From contig JAMXIF010000045.1 of NCBI GenBank assembly GCA_028583685.1, forward strand, positions 3,700,692 through 3,764,691: a stretch of 64,000 bases of DNA, given 5' to 3'. This DNA is from Petaurus breviceps papuanus (lineage: Eukaryota; Chordata; Mammalia; Diprotodontia; Petauridae). Positions 12,370 to 23,095 of the stretch are shown one piece after another. A program made the position numbers and the translations under genes. Under the pieces are notes generated by a model. It was not told the DNA's origin. It searched no databases and was given only the letters and a program-made list of their open reading frames with translations. The first letter of the stretch is position 1. Each line of letters opens with the position of its first letter.

Positions 12370-13425
12370 ATGGAGGTGACAGAATTGGTTTCAATATGTT
12401 CTGAAAAGGAATAAGAAATATAATTTCCTGGATCAATTAGCCATGTACCTTGCAGTATATATCATGAACAAAGGAGAGGGAATTGTCCTGAAGGTAGTTA
12501 CAGTTTATTTCCCAAAATCTATTACAGAGGATGAAATGGTAGAGAAATTTTGTGAAGAACATAAATCCAACAAACTTATTCAATATATATTTTAATACAT
12601 GACAAACTCCAGCTGAAAGTGGGTACAACAGAGAGGGAGGAAAATTTGGTAAAACATTACTCAAACTAATGATAAAAAGTACCAAAAGTTTGTAAATTAC
12701 TCAGAAAACACAAATTAAAAAAATATATATTTCTTGAAGAAGAGAGTAAAATGATAATCTAAATGGAAAACTCTGAATATCATTATAGGAAAAAACGTAT
12801 TGATTATGTCTCATTGGTCAATTGGTGACTAGCTTCTGGCATGTAAGTTATTTTTAAGTCAATTGTTGGTATAATTTAACCATCATTTGCTGGTTAAAGC
12901 AAAGGCAAAGACCAAAATAGAAGAAAGGATAAGGAAATAATAAATGTGAGAAGAAGAAATTATACATCATTATAATGACTACCTCCTGAGCTATTTGGGA
13001 AAAAAAGTAACTTTTAAAAATGAGAAAGTAATAAATGTAGAAACATAGATACTAATATCAGCATTTTCTTAAACAAGTTTATCTAATTTTCCACAAAATA
13101 ATTAAAGCAATGTGGAAATTGAGAGAACACAGAAATCACATAATGTATTATACATTAGTTGAAAAGAGATGTGATAATTAATACAAGATTAGATTAGAAG
13201 AATGCCAAAATTTATGGAAGGGTATTACAGAAAATTACCAATAATATTATTTCACAAAATAATAAAAACAGTGAAATATCCATATGTAATTTTAAGAATT
13301 ATTCAGAGTCAGTAAGTCTAGTTAACTTGGTTGAATACAGAAAATTATCTGTTAGCACCCTATCAGGTTAAAAAGATGGGGCATATAAAATATAATTGAA
13401 ATTAATAGGGCTAATTGTAAAGTGC
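12370..13425. other. AT-rich DNA, nothing firmly recognised
   Basis: This stretch may extend the L3/CR1 relic to its right, but I cannot support a boundary. No coding frame stands out. Confidence 0.4.
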
Positions 13426-13429
13426 CATG

Positions 13430-13920
13430 TTAGTTTTAAATATTCGAATACATAAAGGGAAATTGGGTAGACCATAGTTTTGGGGGAAAGATTACTAGAT
13501 ATAACAGTAGAATAAAAGCTCAACTTCAGTTAACAATTTGAAACTGGTAAACAGAAAAAGCAAATGTGAGCTCACCATGGTTCAATAAATAGTGAAAAGA
13601 GTGGCGGGAATTAGTTTCATTATATTCTTCCCTGACCAGTAAGTAATATTGGAATACTGTGTTCATTTATGGGCAGCACACTCTAGAAAGGCTACTTGTC
13701 TGGAATGCATCAAGTAAAAGGTGATTGGAATAGTGATGAAACTAGACATTTTTTTTCAAGTGAATCTCAGTTGATGGAACTGAAGAAAAGAAGAATTGGT
13801 CTAATGCACTGGAAATTTTAAAATATTTGACATATGAGAGAAGGGCTATCTTATGAGATAATGTTTAGAGTTGCCCTTGGTTCCAGAAAGGTTTTAGGAG
13901 GTGCTGGACTTCCTTTTACT
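13430..13920 (+). mobile_element. L3/CR1-type LINE relic, sense
   Basis: 'TATTCTTCCCTGACCAGTAA' is followed by 'GGAATACTGTGTTCATTTATGG', 'GAACTGAAGAAAAGAAGAA' and 'TTTGACATATGAGAGAAGGGC'. This follows the sense CR1/L3 order (…CTCTGCCCTGGTCAGACC… GGAGTATTGTGTCCAGTTCTGGG… AAGTATTTGAAGGGC). It is highly diverged. Confidence 0.6.
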
Positions 13921-13924
13921 CCAT

Positions 13925-14812
13925 AGAGATTTCTTCCAATTATGATTTGTTGTTGTCGTTTTTTTTTTATCTTACAATTTCTGTTTGGTTCACAGTTATT
14001 ATTGATCTTTTGTGTCTGATCATAAGATGCTTGTTATTAATAATAATTAGAAATTTGAGACCCCTGAAAGATGAGCATATTCCTCAATAAGGTTCCATCT
14101 CCACAACAAATAGAGCAAATATTAGAAGGCATCACCTTTCCCCTCATCCATCTTCGCTCTTTAGAGAGTCATTGTGCAGAACAGAAATGGAGATTATTAA
14201 AAGAAGAGATGGATATCATGGGGTCAATAAGGTTGCATATTCCTTTCAAATAAGTCAAATATTATTTTCCTTGAGAGAATCTTAGATTGAACCCTCTGAT
14301 AAATGCTTAGACAACTACTTCATAAATAATTTGTGTATATGTCCTTTCTGCAAATATAAGGAGTGCTATTAACTAGGTATGTGAGTCTTTTGTTTTTAAA
14401 AGATATAATATCATGTCCTATTACTATGATTTTACTTGTTATTGGGACATGTTTCACTCATTTTTTAAAACATGTCCAACATTGTTGGTATATAGTTTTT
14501 AATAGGTTGACTATTTCTATAAATGGTAGATTGTTGACATAGTCAAGCATGATTTGTCTTTTTAATTGCAATTTTCCCCTCTTAATTTCACTTTGGCATT
14601 TTAATTATGTACTATCTGCTTTTGGCACCATATTACAAGCTGTTGGTCTTTCCTAAGGAGCTAACTGACACAATACTTAATGTCTACTAAGAAATACAAT
14701 AAGACTATCAATAAATAGGGTAGTGTCTTAAAAATGCAGGGAGGGGGAAATGAGTAATGAATAAACAATTAATAATTTATTGAAGTAAAAATTCAAAGAA
14801 GCATCAAACATT
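13925..14812. other. Unique AT-rich DNA, nothing recognised
   Basis: The 60-aa ORF at 14071-14253 has no recognisable domain. No element core is visible. Confidence 0.55.
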
Positions 14813-15445
14813 CTTTTTACATTTAATTTTATTTTTATCAATTAAATATAAACAGAACTTTTAAGCATTCGTTTTTTTTAACATTTTGATTTCCAAATAT
14901 CTTCCTCCTTCCTTCCACCCCTTCCATAAGAAAGCAAGCAATTTGCTATAGATAATACATTCAGACATGCAAAATTTTCTATATTATCCATGTTGTAAAA
15001 GAAAATAAAAATTCCTCTCTCCACCAAAATAAAAAGAAACAAAGACAAAAGGCAACAACCCAAAATAATAAAGAATGTTAAAGAAAAAATATTCTTCAGT
15101 TTGTATCCAGACTCCATCAGCTCTTTCTCAAGAAGTGGATATAAATTTTCACCATTGTAATGTAATCCTTTGAATCCTTTGTTATTGTTTTGGATTATTG
15201 TATTGCTGAGAGTAGCTAAATCATTCACAATTCATTATTTTACAATATTGTTTTTACTGTGTATGAAGTTCTCCTTGTTCTGTTCATTTCATTTTTTATC
15301 AGTTCATGTAAATCTTTCCTGGATTTTTCTGAAAACATCCTCATCATCATTTCTTATAACACAATAGCATTCTGTCACAATCATATACCAAAATTTGTTC
15401 AGCCATTCCAATTGGTGGGCAAACTCTCAATTTCTAATTCATTCC

Positions 15446-16065
15446 TGTAGCAGCAAGCACCCTAGCATACCCAGCATGGCTGCTATCACAGGTTTCTAGA
15501 TCTGATTTTCTAAAGGAAAGCAACTCAAAATGGGCTAACAATCTTGCTTTAATCAAACATTTTTCTTTTACCTAGTTCAGAAGAAAAACGTCAGCACCCT
15601 GAACTTCAGAAAATACAGAGGTTATAAGGAGACAACAAATACAGACAGAGAAACAAATCAAAAGATAGACTTCCAATTGTTCGACCATTACATCCATATC
15701 TAGTCAATTACCAGAGAGAGAAGCACCAACACCTGGGATTTCAAAGCAGGGGGGCTCAATGGCTGCCCAGAGTCTCATCTGGTCAAATCACATAACTTCT
15801 AAAAATGAGCCCCAAAACAAAATCTCACATCAGGGTATATATAGCCTTCTCCTGGCTCAAATAATGCCACAACCCTCTAGACCCACTGCCCAATCACAAA
15901 GTATCAAAGTATGTGCCTTCTGGGAAATGAAGCCTCCTGTCACAGGCTCCAGGTGACCACATTCAACAAGAGTATATTTTCAAATCTGGGAAGTTTCTCA
16001 GAGTCACTTAAGCCTATCAAAGGGCCAAGGGGCAGGGAAGATCTTAAATTCCCATTCCCTTAACA
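15446..16065 (-). mobile_element. Solo LTR, family A, in L1
   Basis: It is a 620-bp LTR with TGT…ACA ends in plus-strand reading, flanked by perfect 5-bp duplications ATTCC (15441-15445 and 16066-16070). Transcription would run on the minus strand: a TATATATA box lies near 15837-15845 (reverse complement) and an ATTAAA-like poly(A) signal lies near the left end. It shares its ends and most of its length with 17286-17901 and with the LTR pair at 59696-61417. It is an LTR fossil; the class is inferred as ERVL-like (see the 59.7-kb element). Confidence 0.93.
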
Positions 16066-16151
16066 ATTCCCAGCACAAAAAGTGTTGCTAGAAATATCTT
16101 TTTAAGCAGGGATCACTTTAGTTTTTCTTTGATCTTTTGGGGAACAAATTT

Positions 16152-16226
16152 AGTAGTGGTATGGTATGTACAGGTGTATAGTTTAGTATAGCCTAGTAGT
16201 AGAATGGTATGTACAGGTATATAGTC
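16152..16226. repeat. Local tandem duplication, period ~43 bp
   Basis: 'GGTATGTACAGGTGTATAG' and 'GGTATGTACAGGTATATAG' occur about 43 bp apart, each after a TAGTAGT motif, inside the L1 ORF2 region. Confidence 0.75.
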
Positions 16227-16736
16227 TTTTTGAGCATAGTTCTAAATCCAGAATGGTTGAATCAATTCACCACTCCACCAACAGTGCATTACTGCACCAA
16301 ACTTTCCACCCCCCCCCCCCAAGATTTATCATTTTTCTTTTAGACAATCTGATAGATGTGTGTTCATACCTGGTCATTGTTTTAATTTTAATTTCTCTAA
16401 TTAATAGGGAGTTAGAACATATATTTCTTATGACTATAAATAGCTTTGAATTTTTTTCTTCTGAAAACATATTGTTCATATCCTTTGACCAATTATCAAT
16501 TGAGGAAATATTTTAAATTTGGTTCAGGTCTCTGCATATTGGAGAAATGGGGCTTTTTTAAGATAAACTTGTAAAATTATTTCCCCAATTTTTCTGATTC
16601 CCTTTTTAATCTTTGCTCCCAAAACTGGGCTTTTTGCATTTATCAAAAACTAAATTGCCCTCTTTGTGAGTATTTCCTTTAAATTTTTGCATCAATATTC
16701 ATTAGGGAAATTGGTCAACTGTTTTAGTTTTTCCTG

Positions 16737-16815
16737 TTTTAGGTATCAGTATGAGATTTGTGTCATAAATTATTATCCCATCTTCTGACACAAATCTCAT
16801 GCTGATATCTAAAAA
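16737..16815. repeat. Inverted repeat (~29-bp arms) at the L1 deletion junction
   Basis: The left arm 'GGTATCAGTATGAGATTTGT' and right arm 'ACAAATCTCATGCTGATATC' are near-perfect reverse complements (arms about 29 bp, one mismatch seen), with a loop of about 20 bp. The left arm is in register with antisense L1 ORF2. The right arm is the same segment in sense orientation, and 5' UTR-like L1 sequence starts just after it. Confidence 0.9.
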
Positions 16816-17285
16816 ACAGATGGTATGATCTAAGGAGAGGTGTGGTCATTGCTCATCTGGCTTGTGCTTTGGTATTTATGCAGCAAAAAGCTTTGTTCTC
16901 CTATAGCTACCTGCACTAGGACTCTGCCTGGGCCTGGTTCCAGATCCTGCACTGTGTTGCAGCTGAAATTGCTAGTGCTACCCTCTGTCTTGGAATTGAG
17001 ACCATGGTCTCTACTCTCCAATGATTAACCACTCAGGACTCATCTCCATCCTGTAATCATGACCCAGACTTCTGATCCTCTGTGTCTGCAAGTGATATCA
17101 CTGCTTTTAGTCCTGAGACTGGGGCCATGAACTGCATATGGGCAAAACTACAGAATCTTGAACCCACTGTCAGCAAAGGGGCCCCTACAATCTCCTTCAA
17201 ATGAGTTGTTCAACAGCCCCATGTAGGTAGGTTGAGAGAATCACAATTTGCCACCTCAATGAGATAGAACTCTCCTGCTGACATC

Positions 17286-17901
17286 TGTAGCAGCAAGCAC
17301 CCCAGCATCTCTAGGGTGACTGCCAACACAGGTTCTTAGATCTGCTTTTCTAAAGGAAAGCAACTCAAAATGTGTTAAGAATCTTGCTTTAATTTATCAA
17401 ACATATCATTTACCTAGTTCAGGGGGAAAAGGTCAGCACCCCTAACTTCAGAGTATACAGACAGAAACATTTCAAACAGACAGGCTTCTAAACCATCCAA
17501 CCATTACATCCATACTAAATCACAGTTACCAGAGAGGGAAGCATCAACATCTGGGTTTTCAAAGCCAGGGTGCTCTCAATGGCTGCCCAGAGTCTCATCT
17601 GATCAAATCACATAACAGTTCTCAAAGTGAGCCCCAAAGAAAAGCCTCACATCAGGGATTTTATAGCCTTCTCCTGAGTCAGAGAATGTAGTCACCCTCT
17701 TGACCCACTGCCCAATCACACAGCATCAAAGTGTGGGCATTCCTGAAAACGAAGCCTCCTAAAATAGGGTCCATATTACCAAATTCAGCCTATTAGGGGG
17801 CAGAGTATATATTTTCAAATTAAGGAAGGTTCTCAGAGTCTCTTAAGCCTATCAAAGGGTCTAGGGGCAGGGAAGATCTTTAAATCAGCATTTCCATTAC
17901 A
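17286..17901 (-). mobile_element. Solo LTR, family A, second copy in the same L1
   Basis: It is a 616-bp LTR closely related to 15446-16065, in the same orientation, with perfect 5-bp duplications ACATC (17281-17285 and 17902-17906). A TATA-like element (reverse complement of TTTTATAG) lies near 17655. It is an LTR fossil of the same family, from a separate insertion because the target duplication differs. Confidence 0.93.
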
Positions 17902-18069
17902 ACATCCTAAGTAATTTTGGGCTGGAAAATTGATTCATGTGACTTTTTGTTGGTTCTGATGCTCCAGAATTTGATTTGAGGTATTATTTTAAAGTTGATT
18001 GGAGGGGGAATTTGGGTAAAAATTGACTAAGGGCTTGTCTACTCCTTCACCTTGGCTCCATCTCTTCCA

Positions 18070-18590
18070 ATCTTATACATCTATCAGGGCACATTCAAGG
18101 ACTTATGGAGAATAAAATAAGCAGGACTATGGGAATATATACATTTGTGTATATATACACATACATACTTTAATAATGTAAATATAAAATGCATGAATAG
18201 GAAACTACATAAGTATAATAACTGAGCTTAACCTTATAACAGTGCTGTGAAAATTCATTTCTATCACATCTTTTCCAGAGGTGGAGTACTATGGCTTGGA
18301 AATATTGCAAAAGTTTTGGGCATATTTGATATTTTGATATTACTATACTAAACCATTTCCCCCTGCTTCTACTAAAATTTTATTTTCTATAGGATAGCTT
18401 TCTGTGAAGAGAAGGCATATATTTGCAAATGACTGTGGTATAAAAATAAGAGTTAATAAAGTGTATAATTTAATAAAAAAATTTTCTGATTGTTAAAAAA
18501 AAGAATATATATAGACACATATGTATGTATGTGTATATATGTCCTATTATGCTTTGTGCTTTTGAATCTGTTTGTATACATTCATATGTA
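18070..18590. other. Unique AT-rich DNA, nothing recognised
   Basis: It contains short TATATACA runs. No element core or coding frame was seen. Confidence 0.5.
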
Positions 18591-18595
18591 TATGC

Positions 18596-18596
18596 C

Positions 18597-18668
<72 letters not shown>

Positions 18669-18787
18669 AGAAGAAGGAAGGAAGGAAGGAAGGAAGGAAG
18701 GAAGGAAGGAAGGAAGGAAGGAAGGAAGGAAGGAAGGAAGGAAGGAAAGAAGGAAGGAAGGAAGGAAGGAAGGAAGGAAGGAAGGAA
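18596..18787. repeat. (GAAA)n then (GGAA)n microsatellite, ~190 bp
   Basis: A pure (AAGA)n run (about 18596-18668) turns into (GGAA)n up to about 18787, with one interruption near 18748. All purines lie on the plus strand. The three overlapping KERK/KEGR frames here are repeat artefacts. Confidence 0.98.
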
Positions 18788-18789
18788 AA

Positions 18790-19605
18790 ATATAGATAGG
18801 TAATTAACTCTCCTATTATCTCAGGCCAGAAAGCAACAATATTCTACTTTTAGAGGGTCCTAAAATGTCATGATATTTGAAAATTGCTTTCTCTCCTAAG
18901 ATATGGACATCATTCATCTCTGAAAGTTTCCTCTAGAATAATTTTCTAAATTAGTTTACTAACCACTTCTCAATGAACAGATTTCTCTGAATTAGAAAAA
19001 CTCTTTGAGATCGGCAAATAACACTGTCGATTTTTTTTCTGGTTCTTCACCCCAATAAATTCCATTTGCAAGCAGATGATTACAAAGCAAATATATGTTT
19101 CCTATCTGATTTCTTTCTTTAGATTTTTTCCCTCCTTATCATTCACCAAGTGATAATTCCTACAATTTCTTCTACAAAACTAAGGAATGAAATGAAAATT
19201 TTAGAAATGTTGAAATTAGGATGTAATTTCTTTCTCAGAATATACATGTTTATCTCCATGTAACTCTATACACATGTGCATACATATATATGTTTGCATG
19301 TGTGTATGCATGTATTTGTGTGTTTGTATATATTTGTAGGGGGGTGAAGGTCTATGTTTTTGTGTAACAACCAATCATTCCAAAAGATAATTTTAAAAGT
19401 AAAACTACCACCATATACAAGTGAAGGAATTATAGCAGTTTTCAAGTGGTCATGAAAACATTCTGTGTAGATGTGGAGTGATGGGCTGTAATAAACTAAG
19501 GGACACAAAGAAGGAAAAGAGTGAAAAAGAAAAAAAACAATTTATTTTATTTTATTTACTAGTTGCTTATTTTTTTTTAATTTTATTTTCCCTTATGGAA
19601 CTGGA
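18790..19605. other. AT-rich DNA with short TG/TA runs, nothing recognised
   Basis: A TGTGCATACATATATATG-type run lies at about 19268-19332. No gene or element core was seen. Confidence 0.5.
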
Positions 19606-19611
19606 AAACAT

Positions 19612-19682
19612 CATATGTTTCATGGAATTACGGAACTTTGAGAATTAAAAGCAACCTCAGAGTTTGTCTAATTTTTCACACA

Positions 19683-19723
<41 letters not shown>

Positions 19724-20170
19724 GAATAGCCAACAAATCATCTAGGCTTTATCTGAAAATTTCCAAGAATATGCAATGTCTCAACACAATTCGACATTTG
19801 TAAAACTCAAATCATTAGGAATAAAAAAAAAGCACTATATTGTTGCTATTCAACTTTCATCCAGTGTTCCTGATCCTCTTCTCCTCCCTTGCAATGAGAG
19901 CCCTTCAAATACTTGAGTAGAGCTATCCTATTTCCCCCCTGAGTCTTCTTTATCATATTCTGGCTAAATATCTTCAGTTTCTTCAACTGATCTCCACATG
20001 ACAAGGAATTAGCATGCTGATTATGGTCCTCTGGACACCCAACAGCTTTTAAATGTCCTTAAGTTATGGTGCTCATGATTGAAAAGAATATTTTAAATGA
20101 GGTCTGGGCAACAGTGTTTAAGAAGGACAATGATAAACTGAGGAGTGGGACTATTATCATCCTGTTCATG
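19612..20170 (-). mobile_element. L3/CR1-type LINE, antisense, left part
   Basis: In order: 'GAATTACGGAACTTTGAGAA', 'GCCCTTCAAATACTTGAG', 'CCCCCTGAGTCTTCTTTATC', 'GGTCCTCTGGACACCCAAC' and 'GTGGGACTATTATCATCC'. These follow the reverse complement of L3/CR1. The element resumes after 21952, so the SINE at 20176 and the half-L1 at 20285 split it. A (CA)n run grew inside it. Confidence 0.85.
19676..19718. repeat. (CA)n microsatellite
   Basis: About 43 bp of nearly pure CA repeat, inside the L3 relic. Confidence 0.97.
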
Positions 20171-20175
20171 GAAGT

Positions 20176-20284
20176 GGGGCAACTAGGTGACACAGTGGAT
20201 TGAGTGTCAGACCATTTCTCAGGAAGACCCAAATTTAAGTCAGATTCAAAGTCATTTACTAGCTGAGCAACCTTGGGTAAGTTA
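20176..20284 (+). mobile_element. SINE, 3' end missing
   Basis: The head is 'GGGGCAACTAGGTGACACAGT' and the core 'CAACCTTGGGTAAGTTA'. The SINE stops in the core and runs straight into half-L1 sequence with no A-rich tail. This is a truncation or recombination junction. Confidence 0.8.
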
Positions 20285-21951
20285 CATGATACTCAGTTTT
20301 TATGGGTAGGTGATTCTTGGTTTTAATCCCAGCTCCTTTGACCTCCGAAATATCATATTCTAAGCCCTTCAGTCCTTCAATGTAGGAACTGCCAGATCCT
20401 GTGTTATCCTGATTGTGTTTCCACAATATTCAAATTGTTTCTTCCTGGCTGTTGGAAATATTTTCTCCTTGATCTGGGAATTCCAGAACCTGGCTATAAT
20501 ATTCCTAGGAGTTTTCTTTCTGGGCTCTTTTTTCAGGAGGTGATTGGTGGATTCTTTCAACCTCTATTTTGCCCTATAGTCCTAAAACATCAGGGCAATT
20601 TTCTTTGAGAACTCCTTGAAGAATGATTTCTAGGTTATTTTTTTTATCGTGCCTTTCAGGTAGTCCAATACTTTTAAATTATCTCTTCTGGATCTTTTTT
20701 TTCCAGGTCAGTGGTTTTCCCAATGAGATTATTTCACATTGCTTTCTATTTTTTCATTTGTTTGGATGTGTTTAATAGCATCTTGATTTCTCATAAAGTC
20801 ACTAGATTCCATTTGCTCCAATCTAATTCTGAAGGAATGATTCTCTTCAGTGAGCGTTTGCAATTCTTTTTCCATCTGGCAAATTCGGCTTTTTAAGTCA
20901 TTATTCTCCTCATTGCCCTTTTGTGCCTCTTTTGCCATTTGATTTAGTCCATTTTTAAGGTGTTACTTTCTTCACTCAGGTTGTTGACTCTCATTTCATA
21001 TTTTTCTTGCACCATTCTCATTACTTTTACCAATTTTTCCTCCACTTCTCTTATTTGGTTTTCAAAATCCTTCTTAAGGTGCTCTCTGACCTGTAAGCAC
21101 CTTATTCTTTTCTTGGAAACTTTTGGTGCAGGAGTTTTGACTTCACTTTCTTCCTCCTGTTCCATGCTTTGATTCTTTTTGTCCCCAAAATAGGAGTATA
21201 AAGTCGGGTTTCTCTGTTTGCTTTGCTTCATTTGCCTGCTCATGTTGCCACTCAATTACTGGACTTTTGGGCTTTTTGACACAGTGGGACTCTGTCACCC
21301 AACAGGGAAGCTTCGTCCCAAACACTGGGGTTTTCTCAGCTGCCAAAGGTATTAGTTGGTTGCCCTCTCTGAAGCCTCCACATGCTCTGGTAAACTGGTG
21401 CACACTCCAGGATCTCCACCCTAGAACACAATCCAGATCCAAGCAGGTTAAAGCAAGAGTGATTACCCCTCACACTGGGCACTTGGTCCCCCTGCTGTCT
21501 GCCGGCCAGGAGCTGAAGACACCATGTGGTGGCAGCTGCATGGCCACAGCAGCTTGCCCCAGAGGCAAAAGCTAACCACACTCCCAACTACAGGATCCCA
21601 AAGTCCACACTGCACTATCCTCTCACATTGTCCTTAGCATCTATGGGTAGATAATTCTGGAAACCTCCACAGCTGCTGGTGATCTAAAGTGCCTCCAGCT
21701 GGTGGCTGGTTAGGCCCTCTCTGAGGCTAAAACCTCTGACTCTAGCAGAGCTGGGGTCAGCTCCCAGAGTGCTACACTGGCCACCACCTGCCAGGTTGTC
21801 CTCAGAGGGAGCGTAGCTTCTCTCTTTCATTTTGTGGGTTCTGTAGCTCCAAAGTTTGTTCAGAGTCACCTTTTACATGAATTGGGGAAGTGGTAGCTGG
21901 AGCCCTGAGGAAGTCCTGTTCCTACTCCACCATCTTCACTCTGTTCCCCCG
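20285..21951 (-). mobile_element. Half-L1/L1 5' portion, copy 3, 3' part missing
   Basis: The minus strand reads a 5' end near 21951 (GAACAGAGTGAAGATGGTGGAG), the 5' UTR, then ORF1. An ORF1 N-terminal frame is visible at 20944-21255 (103 aa, with 'KKNQSMEQEEESEVKTPAPK') and coiled-coil pieces at 20729-20938. The element ends at 20285 within the ORF1 C-terminal part, at the same point where copy 1 still continues (ACATGATACTCAG). Its 3' half was lost by deletion, which is unusual because L1-type insertions lose their 5' ends. Confidence 0.82.
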
Positions 21952-21959
21952 CTCCCTCC

Positions 21960-22690
21960 TTTACTACTTTTTTTAAAAGTTATTTTAAGCTTGAAATGCA
22001 CTTAACCCCCCTGCAGATACGATTATTTCTCCCCTCTCTTACACTTGTAAAGATAAATTTGGAGGGTTTGTAAGTGAATCCTTTACATTCATCCCTATCG
22101 AATTTGATTTTATTAGATTCAGCTTAATACTCTAGCCTTTCAAGATCTTTTTGGATCATGACTGTTCACTAATATTTCATTAGCTATCCTTCCTAGTTTT
22201 GTGCCATTTGTAATTTTGATGACCATGTCTTCTATGTCTTTATCCAAGTTATTGATAAAACTGTTCAACCACATAGGGGCTTAGCACTCATCTCTTGCTC
22301 CTCCAAATCCTGTCTCACCAATACAAAACATTTAATAACTATTATTTAAGTGCAGCCATCTAACTGTTATGAATCTGTACTACTGTTGTTTCATTTGATC
22401 TCCCAAATTAATTTCTGGAGTTAAACGTATTCACAATAACTGAATGAAATACTTTTTTATTAAAAGGTTTTGCTAAAAATGTAGGTAAATTATCATCACA
22501 GCATTCTCTTTATTTTCTGGCTTAGCGATTTTGCTGAAAAAATGAGCTTAATCAGACATAACCTCTTCCTGGTGAAGTCATTCTTGCTCTTTATGCATAT
22601 TTCTTGCTTTCTAAATATTTGACAAACATTCATTTGCCACAGTATTGCAAAAGTCTGTTATTTATGTCACATATTCTGTCCACTTCATTG
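21960..22690 (-). mobile_element. L3/CR1-type LINE, antisense, right part
   Basis: 'TTTACATTCATCCCTATCG', 'TCAAGATCTTTTTGGATCATG', 'GCCATTTGTAATTTTGATGACC', 'AAGTTATTGATAAAACTGTTC' and 'GCTAAAAATGTAGGTAAATT' follow the reverse complement of L3/CR1. They continue the 19612-20170 fragment. No intact frame is present. Confidence 0.85.
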
Positions 22691-22960
22691 CTTAGGAGTA
22701 AATGACAAAAATATGGTGGCCAAAAGACTGTTTCTGGAAAAAAAAATTAGATAATTAATGCATCATATAGCATCCAATGGGGCTTTTGAACATATAGCAC
22801 CATTTTTTGTATTAAAACAAAAAAACTTCCTCAAACTTTCCAAGTCTCCACCATGGGCATAACATCAAAATTGAATATCATCCTATCATGCAAAGGATTA
22901 ATTTCACCTTGTCTGTCCTTCCCCCACCATGGAAGTAATTTGAAAATTAAAAAAAAAGAT
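22691..22960. other. Unique DNA, nothing recognised
   Basis: No element core or coding frame was seen. Confidence 0.5.
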
Positions 22961-22965
22961 TGTAT

Positions 22966-23000
22966 GTCTATCTATATCTATTTATCTGTCTATCAATCTC

Positions 23001-23048
<48 letters not shown>

Positions 23049-23079
23049 CCTACCTACCTACCTACCTATCTGTCTGTCT
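22966..23079. repeat. (TATC)n/(TACC)n/(TGTC)n compound microsatellite
   Basis: A pure (TATC)n core of about 60 bp is flanked by TACC and TGTC units. The overlapping YLSI/YLPT frame is an artefact. Confidence 0.97.
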
Positions 23080-23095
23080 TATGCTTGCCTGTTAG

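Larger units (their letters stand above)
14815..18069 (-). mobile_element. Antisense L1, internally deleted, carrying two solo LTRs
   Basis: On the minus strand the L1 5' end is at 18069 (GAGATGGAGCCAAGG). A 5' UTR-like region runs to about 16816. There the sequence jumps to the ORF2 region (about 16738 leftward) and continues to the 3' UTR at 14815. In the ORF2 C-terminal part the antisense lines 'CAATCTGATAGATGTGTG' and 'ATATCCTTTGACCAATTATC' are clear. ORF1 and the front of ORF2 are missing at a junction that carries an inverted repeat (16737-16815). LTRs at 15446-16065 and 17286-17901 sit inside it, so the L1 is older than they are. A local duplication of about 43 bp lies near 16152-16226. 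Confidence 0.8.

Noticed and set aside
18490-18803. Three overlapping Lys/Glu/Arg-rich frames (75-101 aa)
   Set aside because: They are GAAA/GGAA microsatellite translated in all three frames. No gene context.
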